From Anaeramoeba flamelloides (taxonomy: Eukaryota > Metamonada > Anaeramoebidae), in contig JANTQA010000032.1 in assembly GCA_027625915.1 (NCBI GenBank), positions 6,200,001-6,264,000 of the forward strand: 64,000 bases of DNA. The letters run 5' to 3'. The notes beneath the pieces were generated by a model, which was not told where the DNA came from, ran no database searches, and saw only the letters and a program-made list of their open reading frames with translations. Position numbers and translations under genes: made by a program. Numbering within the stretch: the first letter of the stretch is position 1; each line of letters starts with the position of its first letter. Shown here piece after piece: positions 9,772-21,242 of the stretch.

Positions 9772-12700
9772 ATGGAATTAATTAATTTTTCAAAGACACT
9801 AGATCCAACTCAAAACCTTGACGATCCCAGCTTTATCAAAGTTTCAATTGTCCCAGTTGGGCTAATTTCCACAAATTCTTTTAATTATTTTTCATGGTTA
9901 ATCAAATCAATTACATCGGTTAAATTTCAAGATTTACCACTCCAAAGCAACATGAACAAAAATTCTAAAGGTAGATTTAATTTTTTATTTTTAGTTTCTT
10001 ATAATTCAAACAAACAAAACATAGGATGAAATTTATGAAAAAATAAAGAAGAGAACTGGAAAAAACCTTTTCAAATATTTTCTTTTTTTAATTTTTTTTT
10101 CCTTTTGCGAAAACTATTCTTTTTCATTAAAAGAAAAACAAAAATGAAAAACAAAAAAATGTCTGTTTTGTATAATTACCAACATGTAAACTTTTCAACT
10201 TTTATTCTTTAACCTTTGTTTTACAAATAGGAAGTAAAAATATCCAACAAGGATGGAATAAAGGTAAAGTCAATATCAGGTATTTAGAAGGAAAGCCAAT
10301 TGAAAACGATTATCGGCATTTCCAACCACACAAGTCTATAAAGGGTGTTATTGGGATTGCAGACGCACAGTCTGGTTTAACTCTTGACCAAATTGGGCAA
10401 TCGTTAGGGATCAACAACAAAACAGTCAAGAAAAAGAATGGTAAAAAAAAGAATAGTAAGGGTCTTCAAAGGGAACAAATTACAAGATGCTTGATCTTTA
10501 ATTCGAACGAGAACCAAATTAATGATCTTTTTGAGAGCTCGAACAAAAACAGCAAAAAGAGTGGCAAGAGCAAGGGCAAGAGCAAGAGCAAAAGCAAGTC
10601 TAGGGGCAAGAGTGTCTTGACTGAAGAAGTCAAAGGAATCCTCAAAAAGAGTATTTTCCCAATCTCAGAGGAAACAATTGAAGTTGAAATGGCGATTACG
10701 GCAATGGTTGCAATCATTGTGGACAATTTATGCGAAATTGCTACGACTCCAATTGACAAGGATTTAAAATTTAGTTTACCAAATGAAAACCAAGATTCAA
10801 AAAATTTTGAGAAATATTTAGAGGGGCGTTATTGGAAGTGTATTGCAGATCATTGCCTACTGGCTGGCTTATTAGAAGATTCAAGAATCCATTATATCCA
10901 ATCCATCTCTTATACAAGTAGTAATTCAGATTCAGTTTATTATGCAAATACATTAGAAAATCTTATCTGCATTGATATTTTACAAGAACTGTATCAAAAT
11001 CCTGTAAGAAATTAGATTCCATTTTATTTATTTCTTTTTTTTCAAATAACCGTCATATGAGCTGTTTTAAAAAATTGAGACAAAAAAAAAAGTTTTTTGG
11101 TACTGTAATTATCCAATTACTGAGAAATTCCAAATAAACTGAAATTCAAAATATTCCACACAGAAAAAAGATAGATAAAAAAATAACAAATCTATTAAGT
11201 GATGTAGATCTGAAACATATAGCATCATTTTTTATATTTTTTACGATATTTTTGCTGGAGAAAAATAACACATATATTATAATGATTGATATAGCAAATT
11301 TTTTTGATTCAATCAATTATAAAATAACCAGAAAAACATTAAAAATATTTATTTTAAATGAAATTATAAAAAAAATAATAATAATAAAGTATTATCAAGG
11401 GGAAGGGCTTGGAATATTCCAAGTAGACCCTTTATTACCTATCATATTTGCTCTTATTTCACACTTTCTTTTATTTAAAATAATACCATTAACAAATCAT
11501 TGTCAAATGTTTGCAGATGATCTAATCCTAATTATAAAAGGAAATGAAAATTCAAATAAATCACAAAGTAATATTCATATCTAAAATTATTATTCAATTT
11601 GGATTAAACCTGATAAAGACAAAACAAAAATTTCAAAAGATTTAAAAAAAATTAAATATTTGGGTATTTATTTAGATAAAATTCTACATATAGTTTATAA
11701 ATTTAAACAAATCTAAAGAAACCTATAACGACTGCAAACAATTATTCAATGACAATTCTCTGATCAATAATCTGAAATTTAGATTATTTAAATCTTTTAT
11801 TTTAAGCCAATAAAATATGGATTAGAAATTTTTAATTATGAAATAAAAATAATAAATTATTTAAATTCTTGGATTAATTCCTGTATTACTGAAATATGTA
11901 AAATAAACAGAAACGCATCAATTCTTATTTACAAAACAGAATTTAAAATTGAAAATATGATAATTTCAGTAAATAAAAAGATAAATTTAAATTTAAAAAA
12001 TAAATTAGGAAATTTATATCTGCCTAATCTTAAAAAATTAATAAAGCTCAATCAAAGAATGAACAATAAAATTTATTGAAATTCAAAAAAAATAAAGCTT
12101 CTTTAAAAAGGAATTTTATAATAGTATTATAATGAATTGTTGAATTCTATATGTTGGAAATGTCATTCTGTTTTTTTTTAATTTGAGAAATAAAAAAAAA
12201 AATTAAAGAAATTTTCTTTTTATTTCTCAAATTAAAAAAAACTACCGTTAACTTTTCTTGAATTTTTTCTTTTATTGGAAAATCGATAAATTTTCGTTAG
12301 ATTTTTTTGAGTTTTTTATTTATTTGGAAAATCAATAGATTTTCGTTAGGTTTTTTTTACTTTAGAAATAAATAGAAAACCTAAAAAAAAACCTATAATA
12401 CTTGACAAATAAAACAGAAAACCTCAAGAAAGCCGTCGTTAGCTTTTCCAGAATTTAAAAGAATCGAGTAGAGTGTTGAAAAAAATACCTTACATGGAAA
12501 TAATTCCTGTCAAGATTTTTAATTGTTAATAAACTATTTTTTAGTCAAGGGGGCTCAGTTGTACTGGGTAAAATACTTGATCTTAAAGGGTTTGCATAGA
12601 TATTAGAAGAAAAAATTTTATTTTGGAAATTATCAAAATTGAAATCATTTTTTCACATTTTTTTGTTTTTTCATTTTTTGAGTTTTTTTTTTTTACACAT

Positions 12701-15700
12701 AATCCAGTTGCAAAAATTTTTTCATTGCAAATACAATAATCACTTGGTAAAAATGTGTTATTCTAATGTTATTGAAACCGTGGAAATGATTGTTAAGAAA
12801 TGATATTGCTTTCTATTGGAATTTTCTGAAGATCTTTGATCCTGATATTAGAATAATAAATAGGAAACAATTTTCACTTCATTTTAATTTCCTTTTTCAA
12901 ATAGAGACCACAAATACCAACCTACTTCGTTTGGGGACTTGATTTCTAAAAGAAAAGTACGGAAAGTGAAGTGAAAATTGTTTCCGATTTATTATTCAAA
13001 TACCAGTAGAAGATCAAAACGAACATTCTTGTTTTTCTCAATTGTGCCATAAGAATTTGAGTTTTTCAATTTTTACGAAAATCTATTGATTAATTAGTTT
13101 TCTTTCAGAAGGATACCAACAATTCTTTGAGGTTTATTATTCTTCTTATTTTTTATTTGTTCTTCAAAGGTCATTTATATAAAATAATTGATATTTAGAA
13201 AAAATGTTTTTTATTGGGATTCCCTTTAACTGAAGCAAAGTTTATTAGTAAAATTTTTGTGTTATTGCTTTTATTTACAATAAAATCTTCTTTTGATAAA
13301 ATAACCAAATTTGTTTGAACTCAAGTAATAAACCTACCAAAAGTTCATTAAAGTGAGTTTTCTATAAAATACTCATTTAATCTTTGATAACCAAAGTAGA
13401 TCAACTTTTTTTGAAAAAAAATCAAGTTTTATAGAGGTTTGCTATGAATTTGGAAAATGTTAATATTTTATTATAGTTGTTTTCTGATTAGTTGAATATT
13501 GTTTTGAACAAGTGTAATTTAATTAATCATCATTTTAAATAAGTGGGTGAGTTATAATTTTAAAAAAATTGATTCTTAAAACATAGGATTTGATTTTAAA
13601 TAAAAGAAATTACACAAAAATTTTCCTAATATTAAAAATTAAAAATTGTGTCAGGGATTTTTTTCATGTAAGGTATTTTTTTCAAAACTCTACTTGATTA
13701 TTTTGAATTCTGAAAAACCACAGTTAGTTTTTTTTTTAATTTTTGTTTTAAAAAGAAAAATCAATAATTTTTTTTTTAATATCTCAAATTTAAAAAAAAT
13801 TTTGTTAGGTTTTTCAAAATATAAAAAAGGTGAGAAAAATCAAAGATTTTACTCCGTTTTTTTGAAAAAACGTGGGCACTCTACGGTACTCTAGCATGCG
13901 ACTGTTTATTGATATTATTATTATTATACCTAATATTTTTTAAAAATATTCCTTACATTTCCATCTAGAACTATTTATAATTAATTTTTATCTAAATTTA
14001 TTTAGATATGCATTTAATAATTTTAAATTTTCTACTTACCAATTAATATTTCCAATATCTTTTTTTGAAAATTTTAATTTGTCTTAATAAATGTGTTCAA
14101 AACCAAGAATTTCTAATTTTTTTTGAATTTATATTTTCTTTTATATTTTGAAAATTATCACTTGATCAAGTTTTGATACAGTTTTGTACATTATTCTTGG
14201 AGAATGTGGATTAATTTTTAAAAAATTTGTTACTTTATTTATTTATTCAAACATCTAAAGAGTTAAAAATTTTAAAAGTCAAATTAAAAATAACTAATAC
14301 ATAAAATAATTAGCTAATGTCTTATTGATCTAAACATTTGTAATTTGGCTCATTAGATAATTTTTTGCTGGCTAAAAATAAATTTTATTTTTTCAAAGTA
14401 ATCTTTTTTACTTTTTTGAAGTTTTTTTGTAAATGTTTTTCTTTTACTAACGAAAAACTTTTCAACTTTAAAATATTTATCTTGGCGTTTTTTTTTTTAA
14501 AGATTTTAAAGCATTTTTTTTTTTTTTTTTTGAATTATTTTTAGATATATTTTTCTGATTATTTAAATTAAATTAAAAGTGGAAGTGGAATAAATTGATT
14601 ACATATAGTTTTTTTGTTTCTTAATAAAACACTCAATATATATATATATATATATATATATACGGCTTTAATTAAAAACCACTCACTTATCCTTACTCAC
14701 TTCCGTTATTATTTTCTTTATATATTATATGTGCATCTTGTATGTATGTTTTTATATTCGAATCATTTATTATTATTATCAATAATCAACACTATTTCAA
14801 AATATTATTGTATAAAAACTTTTGTAGGAGGATCTAAAAAAAGTGATTATTCAAAAATATAAAGAAATTTTGCGAATATATATGAAAAAAAAAAATCAAA
14901 TTCTCAAAATTGAAGGCATTATTAAGTATACAAAATTTTTATTTAATCAAAACGATCAAGAATGTAAAAAACTTGGACTTGAAGCATTGTCTAAGTGTTT
15001 ATCAAATTTGCCAGAATTAAAAGTTGAAGAGCAAATTTTACTATATACAAATTTAGCATCGTTATATGAAATGATTGGATTTAAAAGAAAGGTGTCTTTT
15101 TTTCTCTGGAAAACTGCATACCTATATAAAAAAAATCAAAACTATCAATTGTTTCATAATTTTTTATTATGTTCCTGTCGTACTTTTAACTTGGAAATGT
15201 TATTAGAAAAGTCGAATTATCAAGATAAAAAGAAGAAGAAAGGTTTCATCAAAAAAAAAGAATATCTGAAAATGATTAATCGGGAAGACATCAAGCCAAC
15301 TGATTGGACGAATTTAAAAGTGTCAATTTTATTGGATTTAATTGAAGCGTCCCATAAAATTAATGAATATTTAAAATTTATTTATTATATTTTATATTTA
15401 CTCCAATATTTCAGAGAATTTTTTTCAGTTAAATTACAAAATAATTTAATGGCCTCGTTAATTCAAGCAAGTGAGCACTTACCATTGAAGACAAATATTA
15501 ATTATGTGAAATTCCCAACTATAGTAGAAGTAGATTTAGTGCCATTATCAAAAGATGTTGTGCCTAATAAATTAAAAAATGATGATCAAACAAATGATGT
15601 TTTTATTTTTAGTCCATTTAGTAAAAAGAAATCCAAGGTGCCACAGACGATAATTTACCCATGGACAAAGACTCAAAATATAAATGTTAGTGTAATTTTT

Positions 15701-17440
15701 TCGAATCCATTTGAATTTGAAATTAAAATAGATCGGTTATCATTTAAAACAACTAGTAAATCGTTTAATAGTTTCCCAATGTCTTTAATAATACCGCCAA
15801 GAACAAAAAAATTCAAATGTGTTTTATCTGGGAAGGCTAAAAAAATTGATGATCTTTTTGAAATCTCAAAAATCGTTATTGAAATATCCCATTTAAAATT
15901 CCAACACTCAGTGAAATTACTGAAAAAAATTCGAATAGTGGAATCATTGCCGCTTTTAAAAATCACTCGGGTTGGGCAGCCGATTATTAATTCTTATGAA
16001 GGCGAATGTATTGAAAGCCAATTAATTTTTGAAAATATAGGTTTGGAGCCAATTACAAAGATTTTTATAGATTCGGAAGAAAGGCATAGAAAGCAAATTG
16101 TGCCAGATTATAACACTATTTATAATAAATATTATGTTCACAAAATAGTAGAATGGAATGCCAAAGTAATACAATTGCAATTGCCTTTAAACGCGGGTGA
16201 AAGTTTCGTTTTGCCGTTGAAATGGTGCACTAAACTGGAAATTAAAAAATGTACTTTAGTAATCAAATATTATGGAAGGGACACCCATAATGTTAACCCA
16301 AAAAAATTGGTAGAGCCAAAAAAAAAAACAAATAATTTTTTCAGAATTTGTAAAATTCCTTATCATATAAATTGCATTTCTGGGATATCTTTTAAATATT
16401 TATCAATTATCAAGCCAAGTTCTTCAATACTTTTGAAAAGGTATAAGATTAATAATAATTTTCAAAATTATTTAATTATTTTGGAATTAAAAAATTATTC
16501 CAAAATCCCATTTATTATAAATACTAAAATTTTAAAACAAAAAATTATTTCTTCCAATGAGAAGTTTAAAGAGAATAATTCCGATTCCGCTAATTTATTT
16601 GATCCTCTGAAAGGTTCCAGTTCAATAAATAATTATAATTTTAATGAAGAAAATTCAATCTACGAGTCAAAAATTAAAATTAATAAATTTGACAAAAAAC
16701 CTAAAAAAGCAATATTGAACGAATTTCATACCACGATACAAATTGAGAAACTCGAGGAAAAAAGATTATTTGTACCAATACAAAATTTATGTGTGCCAAA
16801 AGAATACCTGTCGGTGATACCTTATGATGAGTGCATCGAAGACTTTATTCAAAGAGAACATTGGATACCAGAAAATCAACAGGCTAAAAGATTATCTCAA
16901 ATAGTAAGTCTGAAATCCCTATTATTAGAAAGAATTTCAATTAATTGGAAAACAGAAAATCGCAGAAGGGGTGTCGTGTTTTTCCATACTTTGCAAATAA
17001 CAAAAAATGATTTCCAATTATTGGAAGGATCACAACTCTATTTAAATTTTATTACACTTCCAAAATATTCCTTACACCAATTGCAATTAATAACATTAAA
17101 AATACATAACCAAAAAAATGAAAAAATTACAACTAATTTGCAAATTCAAATTTTTTATAATGGCAATATTATTAACCAAAATATTCTAAATAATCACCCC
17201 CAAAATTTAAAAAAGAATAAGAAAGAAATAAATAATAAAAATAATGATAATGAGAATAAAATATTTTGGATGGGTTATTTATCAAAATCAGACATTCAAA
17301 TCGATTCAAATCGCATTTTTACCCATCAATTCCATGTTTCTTTTCTTGAAAGGGGTAAATATGACTTCAAAGCTATTTGTAAAAATACTCATTCAAATAA
17401 ACAATTTGAGGTTTTTGAAAATTTAATAATAGAATTCTAA
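9772..17440 (+). CDS. TRAPPC9: TRAPPC9/Trs120, TRAPPII complex subunit (3 exons)
   Basis: Exons 9772-9970, 10231-11003 and 14828-17440 join in frame (phases 1 and 0) into 1194 residues, close to animal TRAPPC9 length. TRAPPC9/Trs120 is a subunit of TRAPPII, the Golgi exchange factor for Rab11/Ypt31-type GTPases. Family landmarks in order: KVSIVPVGLI near the N-terminus; HKSIKGVIGIADA; GRYWKCIADHCLLAGLLEDS, matching the conserved GDLCLQAG block; EDLKK...KYKEI straddling the second splice; LASLYEMIGFKRK; then the C-terminal half with KFPTIVEVDLVPL and SNPFEFEIKID. A Lys/Ser/Gly-rich linker lies at about residues 160-210. The start is the only ATG in the open upstream frame. Donors are GTAGAT and GTAAGA; acceptors AATAG and TGTAG. 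Intron 1 is 260 bp and intron 2 is 3824 bp, full of repeats. Confidence 0.92.
11225..12085 (+). mobile_element. Degenerate LINE (non-LTR retrotransposon) reverse transcriptase fragment
   Basis: The plus-strand reading shows reverse-transcriptase landmarks in order: IIMIDIANFFDSINY (palm motif A), a block where GIPQGDPLSPILFAL would be expected, and MFADDLILI, the F/YADD active-site motif, near 11508-11534. Further on come a lysine-rich stretch and KYLGIYLDK, typical of LINE RT C-termini. The frame is interrupted after about 110 codons and no endonuclease or 5' end is seen, so it is an old 5'-truncated copy in the same orientation as the host gene. Edges are approximate. Confidence 0.8.
12150..12480. 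repeat. Hairpin-module array in TRAPPC9 intron 2
   Basis: A run of short imperfect palindromes: TTTGAGAAATAAA paired with TTTATTTCTCAAA, GGAAAATC/GATTTTC pairs, and CAGAAAACC. They are joined by CGTTAG/CTAACG-like links. The same modules recur near 13690-13890, 36560-36960, 50395-50620, 58960-59500 and 63905-64000. Confidence 0.6.
12532..13242. mobile_element. Type C TA-flanked element (711 bp), copy 1
   Basis: The tips AACTATTTTTTAGTCAAGGG and, inverted, ...CCCTTTAACTGAAGCAAAGTT are flanked by TA (12530-12531, 13243-13244). It matches copy 2 at 37205-37913 along its whole length, in the same orientation relative to the window. No transposase frame is visible. Confidence 0.75.
13690..13890. 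repeat. Second hairpin module in TRAPPC9 intron 2
   Basis: It shares CAGTTAG followed by a T-rich run, a pair of GAAAAATC/GATTTT palindrome halves, and TTTGTTAGGTTTTTC with the hairpin-module family. It ends in the relatively GC-rich tail GGCACTCTACGG, whose core GGCACTCTAC also occurs at 59463-59472. Confidence 0.45.
14636..14662. repeat. (TA)n microsatellite
   Basis: About 13 TA repeats near the end of TRAPPC9 intron 2. Confidence 0.85.
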
Positions 17441-17821
17441 ATAAAACACTATTCTTATTAAATTTTTACTTGATTTTATTTTTTTGTTTTTTTTTTTAGG
17501 GGTGATTTTTTTAATAAATATAATTTTATTTGAAAATTAAATCCTAATAATGAGTGAATGAATAAATAAATAAATAAATAAATAATGGTGATGGTGGTGG
17601 TGATGGCTATGCCAATATTGATGATGAAAATGATGATGATAATAATTATAGTAATAATAATAATAATCTAGTTGTCGTAATAATAATAGTAACAGTGGTA
17701 GTAACTTTAGGTAAATGAATGTATTTTGATTTTTATTATTCATTCTGATTTCTTAAAATATAATTAATCGAGTTTTAAATTTATTAAAGTAAAAATATAA
17801 TAATTTTTATTTTGTGACTTA
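17441..17821. repeat. TRAPPC9 3' flank with AAAT and trinucleotide repeats
   Basis: It contains an AAAT run (about 17558-17584), then GGTGAT/GATGAT/AATAAT-type trinucleotide repeats up to about 17710. Translations of this stretch are simple His, Tyr or Leu runs and are not a gene. Confidence 0.65.
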
Positions 17822-18279
17822 CTGTTGAGAGAAAAATGTTGGACACAGAAAAATGGTTGGACACCTTTTTTAATTGGGAACATTAGTAAAATTGAAAATC
17901 AAATCCTGTTGACAACTAGGCGACTTTTATATAAATCCAGGTTTAAAGGTGTTACAAGTTCATTTATCTGTGGTTTGTGTAGAATACTCATTAGAATGGT
18001 TGATAACTAAAGTAGATCATGCTATTTTAACAAAAATCCAAGCTGTAGTAAAGTTTACTATTAATTCTGAAAATGGTCATTTTTAAACTTGCTTTAGGGT
18101 ACAAGAGATAAGGTTTTGAAAAAGTAGAATTACATTAATGGTTATTCTAATAAGTAGATTATTGTTATTTTCTTTGGTTATTTCACAAATGATTGAAATT
18201 AAAAATCATTTTCAGTAATGTTCCCAATTAAAAATGCTGTCCAACTATTTTTCTGTGTCCAACATTTTTCTCTCAACAG
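17822..18279. mobile_element. 458-bp MITE with ~64-bp inverted repeats and TTA flanks
   Basis: The left end CTGTTGAGAGAAAAATG, followed by TTGGACACAG, is inverted at the right end (finishing CTCTCAACAG at 18279), with good pairing over roughly 64 bp. TTA lies directly on both sides (17819-17821 and 18280-18282). A 3-bp TTA duplication would suit PIF/Harbinger; a TA duplication with a one-base shift would suit Tc1/mariner. The interior resembles sequence near 13330-13450. Confidence 0.7.
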
Positions 18280-19727
18280 TTAAATCATTTTTATAATTTT
18301 TTGATTTATTTGATTTTTAAATCTTAATAAGATACAATTTTAATTCAAAAAAAAATAATACAATTTCGATAAATTTAAAAGAAAAAAATTGAAGAAAAAT
18401 TTCAGAACAATTATTCAATATATTTATTCAAAAAATAAAATTAATTTTTTTTTTTTTCACTTTTATTGTTTTTTTATATGTTTTGAATTATTGGATGATT
18501 TCTTATTGTTATATTTAGTTTACTGTGTTTATATATATAACTAAAACTAAACAAAGAATGTACAACCTTATGGTTTTTTCAAGATTTTTTTTTTAAATGA
18601 AAAATACTCAATAATTTTGATATATTAAAGTGAAAATTAAAAACACTTTTTGAGTTAGGAGACTAATGTTTTTTACTTGGAACTCAAAACACACAAACAT
18701 TATTATTCAATTTCTCAATATTATGTTTTCAAGAATGATATTAGAATTCTTTAAAACAAAATAAGAATAAAATTTGAATTGTAAAAAAATTTTTAGAACT
18801 CTCAGTTTGATACAGAAATCAGTCCATTTAAAAGTAATTTTTATTACTGTAAAAAATTTTTGAAAAAAAAAAAAATTTATTATCCCGTTATTATTTAAAA
18901 AATGCAAATTACACTCTAGAGATTGTTTTACTTTTATTACTAAAGGAAGGCGTTTATGTATTGAAATCAAAGATTCATGATTTTATATGTAAAATGCTTA
19001 CTCGAATTATTTGTACTGTGAAAATATAAAAAATAAAGAATTGACTATAAAAAAAGAAAAAAGGAAAAGAAAAAGAAAGATAAAAATAACGGTTTATAAG
19101 AAGTACTAATTGTTAAAAAATCAAAATTAAAACATAGATATCTTAATCGAGAATACTCAAAACCACGGCCACAATACTTTTGGTTTTAATTAATTTGATT
19201 TGATATTTGAACCCAAATGTTCATTTGAAGAAATTATTTCATTGTTTTTATTTCTTTTTTCTTTTTAATCTTGTTTTTTTTTTTAACTCTTTGATATTTT
19301 TTCTTTTTGCTTTTTTCTTTTTTATTGTCAAATGTATATCATATTCCATTGTTTCAGTATCCAAGCATTAGCAAGTAACCACTTGATCTTTTTTTTTTTT
19401 GTAACTCTTCTTCTCAATATAAGAAAATTCGGTCAGGAGAAAACTGGAAAAAAAATAAAAAAATTATTATTTATGCTTATTGATTTTTATTTTTTTAAAA
19501 TTTTAATAAAAAAAAAGTTTAATTATATTGAAAACAGATTTTTTTTCAGCAACTTAAAAAAATATATTTCTATTTATTTTAAAAAGAATCGATTAGTTAG
19601 ATTCTTTATAAGAAAAAAAAATTAACTAATAAAAAAATAGTAAAAATAAAAAGCTAAAGAAAGAAAAGAATTAAATAAAAAATATAAACATTTAGATAGA
19701 TTAAAATACTATTTCTAAATTATTTTT
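18280..19727. other. AT-rich intergenic stretch
   Basis: No convincing gene on either strand. Long T runs and A/T-only blocks dominate. The end should include the 3' UTR of the minus-strand membrane protein gene. Confidence 0.5.
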
Positions 19728-20327
19728 TCAAATCTTGATTATTAATTTGGATGTCTTTGTAATGGTCTTTGGATCTCTATGATATTTTTGTTTTGAATAG
19801 TGGTTTTGTTGATTATCATCTAAATTATTGATACGATCTTGATCTTTATCTTGGTTATTCAGATAAAGCGCATCAAATTTTGTTTCAATTTCTTCCACAT
19901 CATCTGTTTCTTGTTCACTAATTTCTTCTATTGAAAATAATCCCGTGTCGGAAAATTTGTCTCGAGATATTTGTTTATGGTACTCGTTTCCTTTCAAGCT
20001 ACGTGTAACATCTGCATCGTTTGAAAAGAATGGAATTGATGTGCTTTTTGAACTTCCAAACATCATTTCGTTTCCAAAAACTAAGGTTATTGCCAATATC
20101 ACCATCATCATAACAAATCCTGTTCGATTGTTTGTGTTTTTAACCAATGTGTTTTTTATATTTGTCCATTGCTCGTCAATAAAGCCAGTTTCTGGCAGAC
20201 CCATCTCAATTGTAGGTTGATCCTTCTTTTCGGGAATCGTTCCCAGACTATGGATTGTGTTTTTGATAGAGCCAATAACTCTTTTTGTGACTTTTTGTTC
20301 GGGGTTTTGTTTTTTTTTGATCTTCAT
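19728..20327 (-). CDS. Single-pass membrane protein of unknown function
   Basis: A 199-residue protein that I do not recognise. It has a basic N-terminus (Lys-rich for the first ~17 residues), one hydrophobic segment at about residues 69-87 (core GFVMMMVILAITLVF), then an acidic middle (ISEQETDDVEEIETKFD) and an Asp/Asn/Gln-rich polar tail. There is no cleavable signal peptide, so the hydrophobic stretch is best read as a transmembrane anchor. Base composition is less AT-rich than the flanks and third positions look coding-like, which supports a real gene. The ATG at 20327 begins MKIKKKQ. Topology is not determined: the positive residues before the segment favour a cytosolic N-terminus. Confidence 0.65.
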   Translation of the reverse strand: MKIKKKQNPEQKVTKRVIGSIKNTIHSLGTIPEKKDQPTIEMGLPETGFIDEQWTNIKNTLVKNTNNRTGFVMMMVILAITLVFGNEMMFGSSKSTSIPFFSNDADVTRSLKGNEYHKQISRDKFSDTGLFSIEEISEQETDDVEEIETKFDALYLNNQDKDQDRINNLDDNQQNHYSKQKYHRDPKTITKTSKLIIKI

Positions 20328-20640
20328 TAATTGCTTTTTTAGCCTTAATTCGCGTTTCTATTGTTTTATTGAAAATTTTTTTAAATTTTTACATTGAAAG
20401 GAATCAATAAATTAAATCAATATATTTTGAAAAAGTTTATTTGTTTTATTTTTTTTTCAAATTTTCAGGATTAAGAACAGATTTTTAATTATTTTTTTGT
20501 TTTAGTTTTTGGCAATTCGTTGTTAAATGATTTTGATTAAAATTTTTTTTTGTTTTTTTTTTTTTTTTTGATTATGAATTATTGAAATTGTTATTTGGAT
20601 TGTGGGAAAATAAAAATTTCCAAAAAATCTGCAGAAAAAA
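20328..20640. other. Upstream flank of the membrane protein gene
   Basis: A T-rich region with poly-T runs (about 20548-20569). It presumably holds the promoter of the minus-strand gene. Nothing else is recognisable. Confidence 0.45.
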
Positions 20641-20644
20641 ATTC

Positions 20645-21150
20645 CATAAAGAATAAGAAGAAATAACTGTAATAAAGGTCCAGATTTCAAACATTCATGG
20701 GTAGGAAGAAATTATTATAACGATCTCAAACAACCCCATCCTATTAAATATGTACCTTTTTATGAAAAAGCACCAACACTTTATATTAAGAAGGCGTCCC
20801 TTAACAAGTAGGTAAATAATACATTATTCCAAAGAAGAGGATCTTTATTTAATTCATGAACGCATCCGCCATAAACCCCTTGTGTAATAAACCACAAAAA
20901 AAAAAAAAAAACGACTGAAAGCCCTATTAATTTGAACCAGAACTTCGACTTATCAATAACCTCTGGTTCCTCTTTTGATCTCGATGAAAGTTTGGATAGT
21001 TTGTTAACATATGATGAACATGAAGTTATTACAAGAAGTACAAGTACTTCGATATCCTATAATTTTCAGATTCAAGAAAAAAATATGGATGGTTTGAATT
21101 ATTTTTTTTTCTTTATCTTTTTTATTTATTTTTGTTCCGAACCAATTTGA
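20645..21150 (+). pseudogene. Possible decayed gene fragment with coding-like composition
   Basis: Plus-strand sequence with distinctly coding-like composition but no start codon. One block reads GPDFKHSWVGRNYYNDLKQP, then HPIKYVPFYEKAPTLYIKKA, and reaches an in-frame TAG; the same frame continues with VNNTLFQRRGSLFNS before further stops. A second block (about 20911-21090) reads TTESPINLNQNFDLSITSGS and continues acidic and Ser/Thr-rich. I do not recognise the family. It could be a pseudogene or exons of an unrecognised spliced gene whose 5' part I cannot place. The second block lies between inverted copies of TTGTGTAATAAACCAC. Confidence 0.35.
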
Positions 21151-21242
21151 AAGAAAACAAACAAACAAATAATACCTTCTAAATTCAACTCAAACAAAAA
21201 TTAAAATGAAACCATTCGTTGTTTTTGTGGTTTATTACACAA
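20880..21242. repeat. 21-bp inverted repeat pair around a coding-like block
   Basis: TTGTGTAATAAACCAC plus five A (20880-20900) is exactly inverted at 21222-21242. The pair encloses about 320 bp that includes the acidic Ser/Thr-rich reading frame. It might mark a small insertion or a regulatory stem; no target duplication was found. Confidence 0.5.

Larger units (their letters stand above)
11004..14827 (+). other. TRAPPC9 intron 2, 3.8 kb, transposon-filled
   Basis: Donor GTAAGA at 11004 and acceptor TTTGTAG ending at 14827 join conserved coding blocks without loss, so this is an intron rather than a gene break. In order it holds a LINE reverse-transcriptase remnant, a hairpin-module array (about 12150-12480), a type C element (12532-13242), a second hairpin module (about 13690-13890) and a TA microsatellite (about 14636-14662). 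The remaining sequence is AT-rich with nothing recognisable. Confidence 0.75.

Noticed and set aside
10491-17440. Two or three separate genes in the TRAPPC9 region
   Set aside because: Conserved TRAPPC9 blocks run in order across GT-AG introns with matching phases, and the second junction falls inside the EDLKK...KYKEI block.
19332-19625. 97-residue plus-strand protein
   Set aside because: Phe/Lys/Ile-only composition in AT-rich DNA, first residues from a T-rich run, no domain, and likely 3' UTR of the minus-strand gene.
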